From Deltaproteobacteria bacterium (GTDB taxonomy: Bacteria; SAR324; NAC60-12), in contig PBZZ01000101.1 of NCBI GenBank assembly GCA_002730365.1, forward strand, positions 1 through 15,277: DNA of 15,277 nucleotides, read 5' to 3'. The first letter of the stretch is position 1. Every line of letters begins with the position of its first letter. A model generated the notes under the pieces. It saw only the letters and a program-made list of their open reading frames with translations, made no database searches and was not told where the DNA came from. The position numbers and the translations under genes were made by a program. Positions 6,905-15,051 of the stretch are shown here, piece after piece.

Positions 6905-7912
6905 ATGCTTAGATTTCTCGTCCGAAGACTCTCTCTAATGATGATTACGGTCTTCGTCATCACAGTGGTCTCCTTTTTCATTATTATTCTACCACCTGGA
7001 GATTTCGTGGATAGAATCGTATTGGAGGCCAATCAGTATGGGGAGGTCTTTGAGGAGCATGAGATTGCTGATCTCCGCCGAATGTATGGCCTCGATCAGA
7101 GTGCGTTTGAACAATATCTGATTTGGATGGGAAATATTCTTTTTCGTGGAGATTTTGGATACTCTTTCGGATGGGACGTTCCAGTTTCTGAATTGATTTC
7201 TCAACGCCTGGGACTGACAACGACTCTCTCCATCGTTACCCTGATGTTCATCTGGATCGTAGCGATCCCAATCGGAATCTATTCTGCCGTTCGTAAGTAT
7301 TCTCTTGGAGATTATGCAGCCACTTTTGTAGGTTTTGTGGGTCTGGCGGTACCAAATTTTCTCCTAGCACTCATTCTCCTTTACATTTCATTCCGTTACT
7401 TTGGCCAAAGCGTTGGAGGACTATTCTCTCCAAAGTATATCAATTCTCCCTGGTCATTCGATAAGTTCCTCGATTTATTATCTCACCTCTGGATACCGAC
7501 AATTGTTCTAGGGACCGCTGGGACTGCGGAAGTTATCCGAAAAATTCGAGCTAACCTCCTTGATGAATTGCATCGTCCCTATGTACTGACAGCCCGGGCG
7601 AAAGGACTCACGGAATTTAATCTGGTCATTAAATATCCCGTGAGACATTCGCTGAACCCTTTTGTTTCCGATTTGAATGACTTATTTGTAAAAATCATCT
7701 CGGGTGAAACAATTGTTGCTGTCGTACTGGGTCTACAAACGACAGGGCCCCTGCTCTTGCAAGCTCTCAAAGAAGAAGATTTGTACCTCGCATCCTCCTT
7801 GATTATGTTCCTGAGCTTCCTTGCTGTGTTGGGAACTCTATTTTCAGATTTCTGCCTGATGTTATTGGATCCGCGCATCAGACGACAAGCGAGGGAAGGA
7901 GAGATGATGTGA
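6905..7912 (+). CDS. ABC transporter permease, DppB/OppB-like
   Basis: A 335-residue inner-membrane permease of the family-5 (Dpp/Opp) importer. The N-terminal membrane segment is at about 10-30 (LMMITVFVITVVSFFIIILP). A periplasmic stretch with GLDQSAFEQY (62-71) and the GDFGYSF motif (82-88), typical of DppB relatives, follows. Further membrane segments lie near 104-128, 138-163, 195-210, 262-280 and 297-320. The EAA loop is at about 220-250 (ELHRPYVLTARAKGL, then YPVRHSLNP). It starts at ATG 6905, with only a weak ribosome site, and ends in GTGA overlap with the next permease (7909-7912), so the two are coupled. The partner is the DppC-like protein. The function as a channel subunit is secure; the substrate is not. 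Confidence 0.93.
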   Translation: MLRFLVRRLSLMMITVFVITVVSFFIIILPPGDFVDRIVLEANQYGEVFEEHEIADLRRMYGLDQSAFEQYLIWMGNILFRGDFGYSFGWDVPVSELISQRLGLTTTLSIVTLMFIWIVAIPIGIYSAVRKYSLGDYAATFVGFVGLAVPNFLLALILLYISFRYFGQSVGGLFSPKYINSPWSFDKFLDLLSHLWIPTIVLGTAGTAEVIRKIRANLLDELHRPYVLTARAKGLTEFNLVIKYPVRHSLNPFVSDLNDLFVKIISGETIVAVVLGLQTTGPLLLQALKEEDLYLASSLIMFLSFLAVLGTLFSDFCLMLLDPRIRRQAREGEMM

Positions 7913-9009
7913 GTTTCTCTGCAGAAAACGCTAGTTATGGAACATTGATCTGGCGAAGATTCAGGCGACATCGTTTGGGCTTTTTGGGATTCTTGTTCAC
8001 GATATTTATTTATCTTGTTGCTGCATTCACTGAATTCCTGGCGCCTCACTCACAATCCACCTACAAAGCTCGTGATGTCTATGCTCCCCCACAATCGATA
8101 CGTTTCTTCGTTCAGGATCGATCTGGCCAGAGAATTTTCAAGCTTCATGTCCTTGGATATCGCTCAAAAGTCGACTATGACTCTGGTAAACGAACTTTCG
8201 TAGAAGATCCGCGAAAAATTATTCCACTGGGTTTCTGGGTGAAGGGGGACAAATACGATCTCTGGGGTTTGTTTGATTATGATCGACACCTCTTCGGTCC
8301 GATTAAAAAAAGTGACCGTGTATATTTTTTTGGTGCTGACAGGCTGGGTCGGGATGTTCTCAGTAGGACGATCCATGCGACTCGTGTATCCATGACCATT
8401 GGTTTGGTGGGTGTCGCACTGAGTTTGATTTTGGGAATCATGATTGGAGGCATTTCAGGGTTTTTTGGTGGTTTCATCGACCTTGGTATTCAGCGAATGA
8501 TTGAAATTTTGCAGTCCATTCCTTCGATCCCATTGTGGATTGGTTTAGCCGCTGCGATCCCACCGACAGCTCCACCTATTCAAACCTATTTCCTAATCAC
8601 AATCATCCTTTCGATCATTGGATGGACCGGACTCGCCCGGGTTGTTCGAGGGCGTTTTATGGCTCTTAAAGATGAAGATTTTATTAAGGCAGCAAGGCTA
8701 GATGGAAATCGGCCGATGCGCATTATTTTCAAATACATGCTTCCTAATTTCCTCTCTCACATTATTGCAGTGGTAACCCTGGCGATTCCAGGGATGATCA
8801 TCGCTGAAACGTCACTAAGCTTTCTGGGGATCGGCCTTCGGCAACCAGTTGTTAGTTGGGGAGTGCTGTTGCAGGAAGCGCAGAATCTCAAATCGATTTC
8901 GACGGCTCCCTGGCTATTTCTTCCTGGCTTTGCTGTCGTACTAGCAGTCCTGTCTTTGAACTTTCTGGGTGATGGCCTGCGAGATGCCGGGGATCCTTAT
9001 GAGACCTGA
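7909..9009 (+). CDS. ABC transporter permease, DppC/OppC-like, with enlarged extracytoplasmic loop
   Basis: A 366-residue second permease of the family-5 importer. It starts at GTG 7909, overlapping the previous stop by 4 bases, with AAGGAG eight bases upstream. An OppC_N-type segment with the first membrane helix is at about 21-43. A long polar stretch (about 45-140) then precedes the conserved LGRDVLSR motif at 146-153. Five more membrane segments follow. The EAA loop is at about 255-282 (DEDFIKAARLDGNRPM, then YMLPN), and the SLSFLGIGLRQP motif near the end is typical. DppC proteins are usually about 300 residues; the extra length is almost all in the loop after the first helix, as in the YejE-type subgroup. 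This loop faces the binding protein and may shape its docking. Confidence 0.92.
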   Translation: MSFSAENASYGTLIWRRFRRHRLGFLGFLFTIFIYLVAAFTEFLAPHSQSTYKARDVYAPPQSIRFFVQDRSGQRIFKLHVLGYRSKVDYDSGKRTFVEDPRKIIPLGFWVKGDKYDLWGLFDYDRHLFGPIKKSDRVYFFGADRLGRDVLSRTIHATRVSMTIGLVGVALSLILGIMIGGISGFFGGFIDLGIQRMIEILQSIPSIPLWIGLAAAIPPTAPPIQTYFLITIILSIIGWTGLARVVRGRFMALKDEDFIKAARLDGNRPMRIIFKYMLPNFLSHIIAVVTLAIPGMIIAETSLSFLGIGLRQPVVSWGVLLQEAQNLKSISTAPWLFLPGFAVVLAVLSLNFLGDGLRDAGDPYET

Positions 9010-11095
9010 TCTCTTGATGTCTGTTCAAAGGCTTTCTGTTTCTTTCTGGGAAGAGAAGCGCCGCCTCCAAGCGCTTAAAGAAGTTTCCTTTGATATTCCA
9101 AAAAGTAAAACAGTTTGTCTTGTTGGGGAATCTGGTTGTGGAAAGTCGGTAACTGCAAGAACGCTCTTGGGGATCACAGGTGCCAATTCGACGATTGACC
9201 AGGGGACGGTCCACTACTCTGATCCATCAGGAACACTCTTAGATTTAGCTGGTTTGAAGCCAGATTCGAAAGTCTTACGAAGGTTACGTGGGAATGATGC
9301 AACGATGATTTTTCAAGAGCCGATGACGGCGCTGTCATCCTTCTACACGATCGGAAATCAAATCGTTGAGGCTCTGAGACAACACGAAAGGGTCACCAAA
9401 AACCAGGCAAGAGCCAGGGCGATTGAGGTTCTGGAAGCAGTCGGGATGCCTGATCCACAAACTCAAATGGAGTCTTATACTTTTGAGCTTTCAGGTGGTC
9501 AGAGGCAAAGAGCCATGATTGCTATGGCGCTGATGACACATCCTCGCCTGTTGATTGCCGATGAACCCACGACAGCCCTGGATGTGACCACACAAGCGGT
9601 TATCTTGGATTTGATGCGTACGATCCAAAAGAAATTTGAAATGTCCATCTTGTTCATCACTCACGATCTGGGGGTTGTGTCAGAAATTGCAGATGAAGTT
9701 GTGGTTATGTACTTGGGGGAGGTGGTTGAATCAGGACCAGTTGCGCAAATTTTTTCCAACCCCCGCCATCCCTATACAAGAGCCCTTATTTCTGCTGCTC
9801 CACATTACGCTGGTTATCAGGAAACAAGGCTGCCCGTCATTCCAGGAATTGTTCCTTCACTGTTTGAGAGGCCCACAGGATGTGCTTTTTCAACGCGTTG
9901 TCAACACAACAGGTCAGAGTTGTGCAGTATAGATTGGCCTCCAATCAATCTTGGTAGTACAAATGTTCGGTGTTTTTTGGAGAGGGCAGGTGTTCCTGAA
10001 GAATTCAAAAAAAAGGGAGTAACCACAGTCAGCGACAAAGGGGGGAAAACTGAATCACTTGCAAACGTGGCTTTGCAAGTGGAATCAGTGTCTCGACAGT
10101 TTGTGAAGCGAACCGGGTTAATCCGTAGAAGAGAGAAAACGATTCGTGCTGTCACTGAGGTGAGTCTGGAGATAAAAGAAGGGGAAACGCTGGGTCTTGT
10201 GGGTGAGTCGGGCTGTGGCAAAACGACACTTGGTCAAACCATTGCTGGGTTGATAGATCCCTCTGATGGCAAGATTCGTTTAGCTATCGGAGGACAAATG
10301 CGTGAGATTTCAAATTTGTCCGAGCAGGATCGGCGGAATGCTTGGCAGCACATCCGCTTTGTTTTTCAGGATCCATTTGCTTCACTCAATCCAAGGATGA
10401 CTGTTTTTGAGATTGTGTCTGAATCTTTAAGAAATGGACCCTCACGAATTGAAGATCGGCGAATTCAGCAGGAGAGAGTTTATGAAGTCCTAGAGAGAGT
10501 TGGGCTAGATCCTGCCCAGAGTGATCGCTATCCTCACGCTTTTTCGGGGGGGCAGCGGCAGCGTATTGGGATTGCCCGTGCCCTAGCTCCCAAACCGAAA
10601 ATTGTGATCGCTGATGAACCTGTGTCTGCACTGGATGTTTCGGTACAGGCTCAAATACTGAATCTTTTTCAGGATTTACAGAGAGACCTTGGTCTGACCT
10701 ATCTTTTCGTTTCGCACGACCTGAATGTCGTCTCTAACATTTCTGACCGTGTCGCAGTTATGTACGCAGGACGTATTGTAGAAATCGCCCCAACTGATGA
10801 GATTTACAGCTCTCCTTGTCATCCATACACTGCAGCTCTTCTTTCAGCCGTCCTTACGCCAGAATATAACCCCAATAAATCTCGTATCGAGCCTTTGCAG
10901 GGGCATCCTCCAAACCCAGCCAATTTGTCTCCCGGCTGTTCCTTCGCTCCGAGATGTTCTTTCGCGAGTCCAAGTTGTCAGCAGAATCCCCCAAGACTGG
11001 AGTCCGTTGGTGAAGGGAGGCTTGTGGCCTGCCATCGTAAGAATGAACTAACACTCTCTGGCATCACAAGAGTTAGCGGAAACGAGGTAGCATAA
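8999..11095 (+). CDS. Fused dipeptide-type ABC transporter ATPase (DppD-DppF fusion)
   Basis: A single 698-residue chain carries both ATPase domains that power the importer. Domain 1: Walker A GESGCGKS (43-50), Q-loop FQE (105-107), signature LSGGQRQR (164-171), Walker B LLIADEP (184-190), switch H222. Domain 2: Walker A GESGCGKT (402-409), Q-loop FQD (about 456-458), signature SGGQRQR (516-522), Walker B IVIADEP (535-541), switch H573. Each domain ends in the oligopeptide-transporter HPYTxAL segment and a four-cysteine cluster (C295, C301, C309, C325; C647, C653, C660, C678) like those that bind an iron-sulfur cluster in Dpp/Opp ATPases. Starts at 8969, 8999 and 9017 are possible. I chose ATG 8999, which overlaps the DppC stop by 11 bases; none has a strong ribosome site. 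All motifs are intact, and the architecture resembles YejF or GsiA. Confidence 0.93.
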   Translation: MRPDLLMSVQRLSVSFWEEKRRLQALKEVSFDIPKSKTVCLVGESGCGKSVTARTLLGITGANSTIDQGTVHYSDPSGTLLDLAGLKPDSKVLRRLRGNDATMIFQEPMTALSSFYTIGNQIVEALRQHERVTKNQARARAIEVLEAVGMPDPQTQMESYTFELSGGQRQRAMIAMALMTHPRLLIADEPTTALDVTTQAVILDLMRTIQKKFEMSILFITHDLGVVSEIADEVVVMYLGEVVESGPVAQIFSNPRHPYTRALISAAPHYAGYQETRLPVIPGIVPSLFERPTGCAFSTRCQHNRSELCSIDWPPINLGSTNVRCFLERAGVPEEFKKKGVTTVSDKGGKTESLANVALQVESVSRQFVKRTGLIRRREKTIRAVTEVSLEIKEGETLGLVGESGCGKTTLGQTIAGLIDPSDGKIRLAIGGQMREISNLSEQDRRNAWQHIRFVFQDPFASLNPRMTVFEIVSESLRNGPSRIEDRRIQQERVYEVLERVGLDPAQSDRYPHAFSGGQRQRIGIARALAPKPKIVIADEPVSALDVSVQAQILNLFQDLQRDLGLTYLFVSHDLNVVSNISDRVAVMYAGRIVEIAPTDEIYSSPCHPYTAALLSAVLTPEYNPNKSRIEPLQGHPPNPANLSPGCSFAPRCSFASPSCQQNPPRLESVGEGRLVACHRKNELTLSGITRVSGNEVA

Positions 11096-11162
11096 ACTTG
11101 ATGGGCGAGGTAAGAAGCCTTTCAAAGACTAAATAGTAACAAACACAGATAGGCACATCTTC

Positions 11163-12542
11163 ATGAAACAAGAAATTTACGGACATCTTACATTGGAGAG
11201 TATGGCCACCCATGTTCCGCACAATTTTAAGGTGCCCTATGGAACCAAAACACTGCGACTTGCATTTGCTCACACACCAGAACATCCAGGAGTGGGGAAC
11301 ATTCCACACCAACTTAGTATTTCCGTTTATGGCCCGAATGGGGCACGGGGAACCAGGCACAACAACGATGATCAACAACCGATTATTTCCACAAATTGGG
11401 CTTCACCGGGCTACCTGAGTGGCCCGATTGAGCCAGGAGAATGGACTGTTGAGTTGGATGTTCACCGTATCCTGCCGCCTGGTAGCGTGGATTATCAAAT
11501 TAATGTGTTCTGTGAGAACGAAGCCACAGATTCTAAAGGACCAAAGCCTGTCCCAATGAGGCCCGATTCAGTGAGGCGGCGTGGTCCGGGTTGGTATACC
11601 GGTGATCTACATGGGCATACCTACCATTCAGACGGAGATTTCAGTCCAGCAGAATTTCTAGAGGAAGCCTGGAAGAGGGGGTATGATTTTGTTGCCCTAA
11701 CGGACCACAATACACAGTCAGCAGTTCCCGAAATTACGAGTCTGGCTGGAGAGGCAATGACCATTCTAGGCGGAGTGGAACTGACAACCTTCAATGGGCA
11801 TGCTGTTGTCCTCGGTGTTAACGAATGGACAGAATGGCGAGTCAAAGATGGTAGCTCCATGAGCGCTCTGGCTTCAGATCTTCAAGATAGAGGAGCGCTT
11901 TACATTATTGCTCATCCCAAGAGTGAGGGTCACCCAATTTGTACAGGTTGTCGTTGGGCTTTTTCGGACATGATGCCCGGACCCGCAAGGCATGTGGAAG
12001 TCTGGAACAGAGGTTGGGTTGGCTCTCATAATGAACCAGGACTGCGCCAATTCTACAAATGGCTCAATGAGGGATTTCGAATGGTTGCTTCTAGCGGAAC
12101 AGACACTCATCGTCCTATGCGCCCTGAAGTCCGTATTGGAGCAAATAGAGTTTATGCCTACGATAATACCCAGGATGAGATTCTTGCTGGCCTCAGAAGA
12201 GGTCATTGTTTTGTAACCAGTGGTCCAGAAATCAGTTTCACTGCTGAAACCGAGGATTCAAAAGCGAGTATGGGAGATTTAGTGAAGCCAGGTCAGCTAA
12301 AATTGAAGATGGGTTGGTGTGAAGGGCTTAACGGATTTGATCCCTCTGAGTTGGAGGCTGTCCTGATAAAAAATAACGAGACTTTCGGCCGATGGTCCTG
12401 TGGTGAACATGAAGATTCTGAATTCACCACAATTTCTGAGGAAACAGATTGGTTTATTCTCGAATTGAGAGATCAAAGAGGTGATCTCCATGCTCTCTCA
12501 AATCCCATATTTGTTGGTCAGCAGGTTGGTACTTGGCGATAG
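11163..12542 (+). CDS. CehA/McbA family PHP-domain metallohydrolase (first tandem copy)
   Basis: A 459-residue protein with no signal peptide, so probably cytoplasmic. Residues 1-120 form a beta-rich domain (LSISVYGPNG, then GYLSGPIEPGEWTVEL) seen before the catalytic part in CehA/McbA relatives. The PHP domain follows. Likely metal ligands are all present: H150 and H152 in GDLHGHTYHSD, D181-H182 in LTDHNT, E206 in GGVELTTFNGH, H251 in IIAHP, E279 in HVEVWN, and D314-x-H316 in SGTDTH. Known members include the carbaryl hydrolase CehA; PHP relatives also cleave phosphoesters. The C-terminal 110 residues are a second beta-rich segment. It follows the transporter ATPase by 67 bases, which suggests that it acts on the imported compound. 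The bond cleaved (amide, carbamate, ester or phosphoester) cannot be read from the motifs. Confidence 0.85.
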   Translation: MKQEIYGHLTLESMATHVPHNFKVPYGTKTLRLAFAHTPEHPGVGNIPHQLSISVYGPNGARGTRHNNDDQQPIISTNWASPGYLSGPIEPGEWTVELDVHRILPPGSVDYQINVFCENEATDSKGPKPVPMRPDSVRRRGPGWYTGDLHGHTYHSDGDFSPAEFLEEAWKRGYDFVALTDHNTQSAVPEITSLAGEAMTILGGVELTTFNGHAVVLGVNEWTEWRVKDGSSMSALASDLQDRGALYIIAHPKSEGHPICTGCRWAFSDMMPGPARHVEVWNRGWVGSHNEPGLRQFYKWLNEGFRMVASSGTDTHRPMRPEVRIGANRVYAYDNTQDEILAGLRRGHCFVTSGPEISFTAETEDSKASMGDLVKPGQLKLKMGWCEGLNGFDPSELEAVLIKNNETFGRWSCGEHEDSEFTTISEETDWFILELRDQRGDLHALSNPIFVGQQVGTWR

Positions 12543-12612
12543 ATTAAAACAATTGCTGAGAATCTGATCTAAAACTTTACCTAACTTGATTTAACTCTTG
12601 AGGAAGAAAACA

Positions 12613-14067
12613 TTGGAAGATTTTATTCTGCCATCAGGTCAGCAAATTGAGTTTGAAGTTCACGTTGATCGTAGCACCCAGGAAAGGTCTCCATTCTTTG
12701 AGATTCCCGTGCATGTGCCAAAGGGAACAACCCGGATTGATGTCAGCTTCCAATACGAAAAGTCTGACGATTGTCTGATTGATATTGGTATTTTGGATAG
12801 CAAAGCCACAGAATTTCCGACTCGAAGAGGATTTCGGGGATGGAGTGGAGGGGCACGTGATCATTTCTTTATAGCCCGAGATGGCGCAACTCCTGGATAC
12901 TATGCGGGTGAGATCCCTGGAGGCAGATGGAAAATACTTCTTGGGCTTTACGTACTGCCTGCCGAAGGTGCAAGCGTCAAATTGGGGATGAAAGCAGATG
13001 ATTCTGCTCGACAGCTATTCGTGGCCCCTCAACCGGTTCGGGTGCGGAGAGACGGTGCAGGATGGTTTCGAGGTGATCTTCACTGCCATACTTATCACAG
13101 TGATGCCAAGGGAGCCCCTGAGGTACTTGCAGAAAATGCCAGATCAGTTGGGCTCGATTTTCTTGCTGTTACAGATCATAACACAACCACGCAGTGGCAG
13201 TATTTCGGCCAGGAGAGTACGGCAGATCTAGTCTTTGTACCTGGGATGGAACTGACTACTTACCGTGGACACGCCAATGTCTTCGGTCTTTCAGAATGGG
13301 TAGATTTTCGGATAAAGGGAAGCGAAGACTTGCCTATATTTTTGAAAGAAGTGAAGCGCCAAAATGCAATCTTTTCGGTGAACCATGACAAGGAACCTCT
13401 GATTTGGGACTATGACTATCCTGAAATGGATTGTATGGAAGTTTTCCATGGACACTGGCTTACGAGTAATGATGGGATCCTAAATACCTATGATCGACTA
13501 CTCTCCGAGGGCCGTCAAATTTCTTTGATCGGTGGTAGCGATCTGCATCAGCCAGAACAACTGAGATCGCCGGGGCCATTTGGTCTGGGCAAACCAACGA
13601 CGGTCATTTGGGCCCCATTTCTGGATGCAGGTTCTGTTGTGAACGCTCTCAAGAATGGATTTGGATATGTCACAGAATCCCCAACGGGTCCCCATCTGGC
13701 CTTTACGGTAAATTCTCAGCCCATGGGAAGCCGAATTAAACGAAATGAGTTGGACTCCAATGATCTTGAAGTAAATTTTGAAGTAAGAAGTGCTGAAGGG
13801 GATCAACTGCGTTTTGTGACCGAAGACGGCTGCGTTCAGTCATACAGAATTCCCTCAGATGATTGGCAGGATAAAATGACTATCTCAGTTCCAGGTAAGT
13901 TTCTTCGTGCAGAGATCGAAGCTGAAGATAGCCGTAAACGACTGATCAAAGAACTGGTAGAATGGTACAAAGAGCGTCCTGTGTATAACCGATCTCAACA
14001 ATCTTTGGAGGATCCCCCAAGAATCGTGAGAACGCTGAGCAATCCAGTTTTTTTCAAAGATTTTTGA
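12613..14067 (+). CDS. CehA/McbA family PHP-domain metallohydrolase (second tandem copy)
   Basis: A 484-residue paralogue of the preceding gene with the same order: beta-rich N-terminal domain, PHP core, beta-rich tail. No ATG lies near the 5' end. Two TTG codons are possible, at 12598 and 12613. I chose 12613 because AGGA (12601-12604) sits 8 bases upstream, while 12598 has no ribosome site. Metal ligands: H157 and H159 in GDLHCHTYHSD, D188-H189 in VTDHNT, E213 in GMELTTYRGH, H258 in SVNHD, E276 in MEVFHGH, and D310-x-H312 in GGSDLH. The usual HP after the core is HD here, and the loop after it differs from copy 1. Between the motifs the two copies are strongly diverged, so they probably act on different substrates or steps. 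The C-terminal 120 residues are longer than in copy 1. It lies 70 bases after copy 1. Confidence 0.84.
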   Translation: MEDFILPSGQQIEFEVHVDRSTQERSPFFEIPVHVPKGTTRIDVSFQYEKSDDCLIDIGILDSKATEFPTRRGFRGWSGGARDHFFIARDGATPGYYAGEIPGGRWKILLGLYVLPAEGASVKLGMKADDSARQLFVAPQPVRVRRDGAGWFRGDLHCHTYHSDAKGAPEVLAENARSVGLDFLAVTDHNTTTQWQYFGQESTADLVFVPGMELTTYRGHANVFGLSEWVDFRIKGSEDLPIFLKEVKRQNAIFSVNHDKEPLIWDYDYPEMDCMEVFHGHWLTSNDGILNTYDRLLSEGRQISLIGGSDLHQPEQLRSPGPFGLGKPTTVIWAPFLDAGSVVNALKNGFGYVTESPTGPHLAFTVNSQPMGSRIKRNELDSNDLEVNFEVRSAEGDQLRFVTEDGCVQSYRIPSDDWQDKMTISVPGKFLRAEIEAEDSRKRLIKELVEWYKERPVYNRSQQSLEDPPRIVRTLSNPVFFKDF

Positions 14068-14163
14068 CCGAAGTTTGAATTCAAATTGAACCCTTTGTTA
14101 TTGAAGAAACTTAGCTAAAACAACTCCTGGATTAACCTCGCAAGGAACGAACCGGTTAGATTA

Positions 14164-14795
14164 ATGAAACTGATAAGAACATTTACTGAAGAAATCAACA
14201 TTCAATTCTTGCTTGATCTCCCTCAGAATTACTCACCAAAGAATAATTGGCCTCTCGTGATTTTTCTTCATAGCTATGGAGAGCGGGGAGAGAATCTTGA
14301 GCTCGTAAAAAACATGGTCCACCCAGATTGGTTGAGGAAGGTCAGAAATTCCCTTTTATTCTGGCCAGCCCGCAGTGTCCTCCTAAGTCCTATTGGAAGA
14401 GTGTTTTTGTCATGGCTCTTGTCGAGGAACTTCAGGAGGACTGCCCAATTGATCCAAATAGAGTCTACTTAACAGGACTAAGTATGAATGAATATGGGAC
14501 TTGGCAGGCAGCCCTCGAGTATCCGGAGAAATTTGCTGCAATTGTACCTATCTGCCGAGGAGGATCTCACATTGATATACCTTTTGTGGAGCAGTTACGG
14601 AATCCTCCCATCTGGGCCTTTCATGACAGTGGAGATGATTTAGTTCCCTATCAGGACTCAACCCGGATAGTGGAAAAAATCAACGCCGCAGGTGGAAATG
14701 CGAAACTGACAACTTTTAACGAAAATTCCCACGATTTATGGACCGCGGCTTATGCCAATCAAGAATTTTACGAATGGATGTTGATTAAAGTGTGA
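14164..14795 (+). pseudogene. Alpha/beta-hydrolase esterase (predicted-peptidase / PHB depolymerase-like), interrupted by a -1 frameshift
   Basis: Two frames together encode one hydrolase. Frame 1 (14164-14325) gives residues 1-54 up to LVKNMVHP. A -1 step at about 14325 then gives RLVEEGQKFPFILASPQCPP and the rest to the TGA at 14795, about 210 residues in all. The joined junction HP-RLVEEG matches the family pattern PxLVEEGxxFPF, so one base, probably an A, is missing near 14325. Catalytic residues can be placed at S107 (LTGLSMNEYGTW), D158 (HDSGDDLVPY) and H190 (ENSHDLW). The oxyanion and elbow glycines differ from the usual FLHGxGERG and GLSMGG: here FLHSYGERG and GLSMNE. It is last in the transporter/hydrolase operon and convergent with the cupin remnant 5 bases away. 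It may be a decaying gene, or intact with a sequencing error. Confidence 0.8.
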
Positions 14796-14821
14796 AATAA
14801 CTAGGTTACTCGGTATCCATA

Positions 14822-14839
14822 GTACCAAACGTTTGGAAC
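14822..14839. promoter_or_regulatory. Palindrome with LacI-type core inside the cupin 3' end
   Basis: CCAAACGTTTGG at 14825-14836 is a perfect 12-bp palindrome. It extends to 18 bp (14822-14839) with one mismatched pair. The AAACGTTT core is like operators of LacI/GalR regulators. Its place at a convergent 3' end is odd for an operator, so a chance match is quite possible. Confidence 0.2.
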
Positions 14840-15008
14840 GGTTACGAAATTACGGACAGTAAGGATAGCCTGTGTAGGGATAAAAAAAATTTCTTCTCCG
14901 ATTACTGCTCTGTACATTTGCCCTTGGACTTCAATTTCGACCTGTCCCTTTGCCAAAATCACTACTTCGTCAATTGAGTGTGAAAAGTCTGGCCAGATTC
15001 TTCCCTAT

Positions 15009-15051
15009 GGATCTCGAAAGATCCCGGAGCTGAAACCCCGAGATTCTTTTT
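15009..15051 (+). terminator. Candidate intrinsic terminator for the plus-strand operon
   Basis: GGATCTCG (15009-15016) pairs with CGAGATTC (15039-15046), 8 bp with one wobble, and is followed by five Ts (15047-15051). An alternative inner hairpin, GGATCT-CGAA-AGATCC (15009-15024), competes with it. It lies about 210 bases after the esterase stop and inside the antisense cupin remnant. The 22-base loop makes it a moderate candidate. Confidence 0.4.

Noticed and set aside
7579..8049. Antisense 156-codon open frame across the DppB-DppC junction
   Set aside because: It lies opposite strongly conserved permease codons, with a low-complexity composition and no known motif; it is a shadow of the real genes.
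11048..11076. Imperfect hairpin at the 3' end of the fused ATPase gene (CTAA-CTCT / AGAG-TTAG)
   Set aside because: Weak stem with a two-base bulge inside the coding sequence, and no T-run; not enough for a terminator call.
14074..14085. TTTGAATTCAAA palindrome between the second PHP gene and the esterase
   Set aside because: Short and AT-rich, with no T-run and no repeats elsewhere; likely chance.
14318..14330. Programmed -1 frameshift site in the esterase
   Set aside because: The junction lacks a slippery heptamer, and I found no clear downstream stem; a lost base explains it better.
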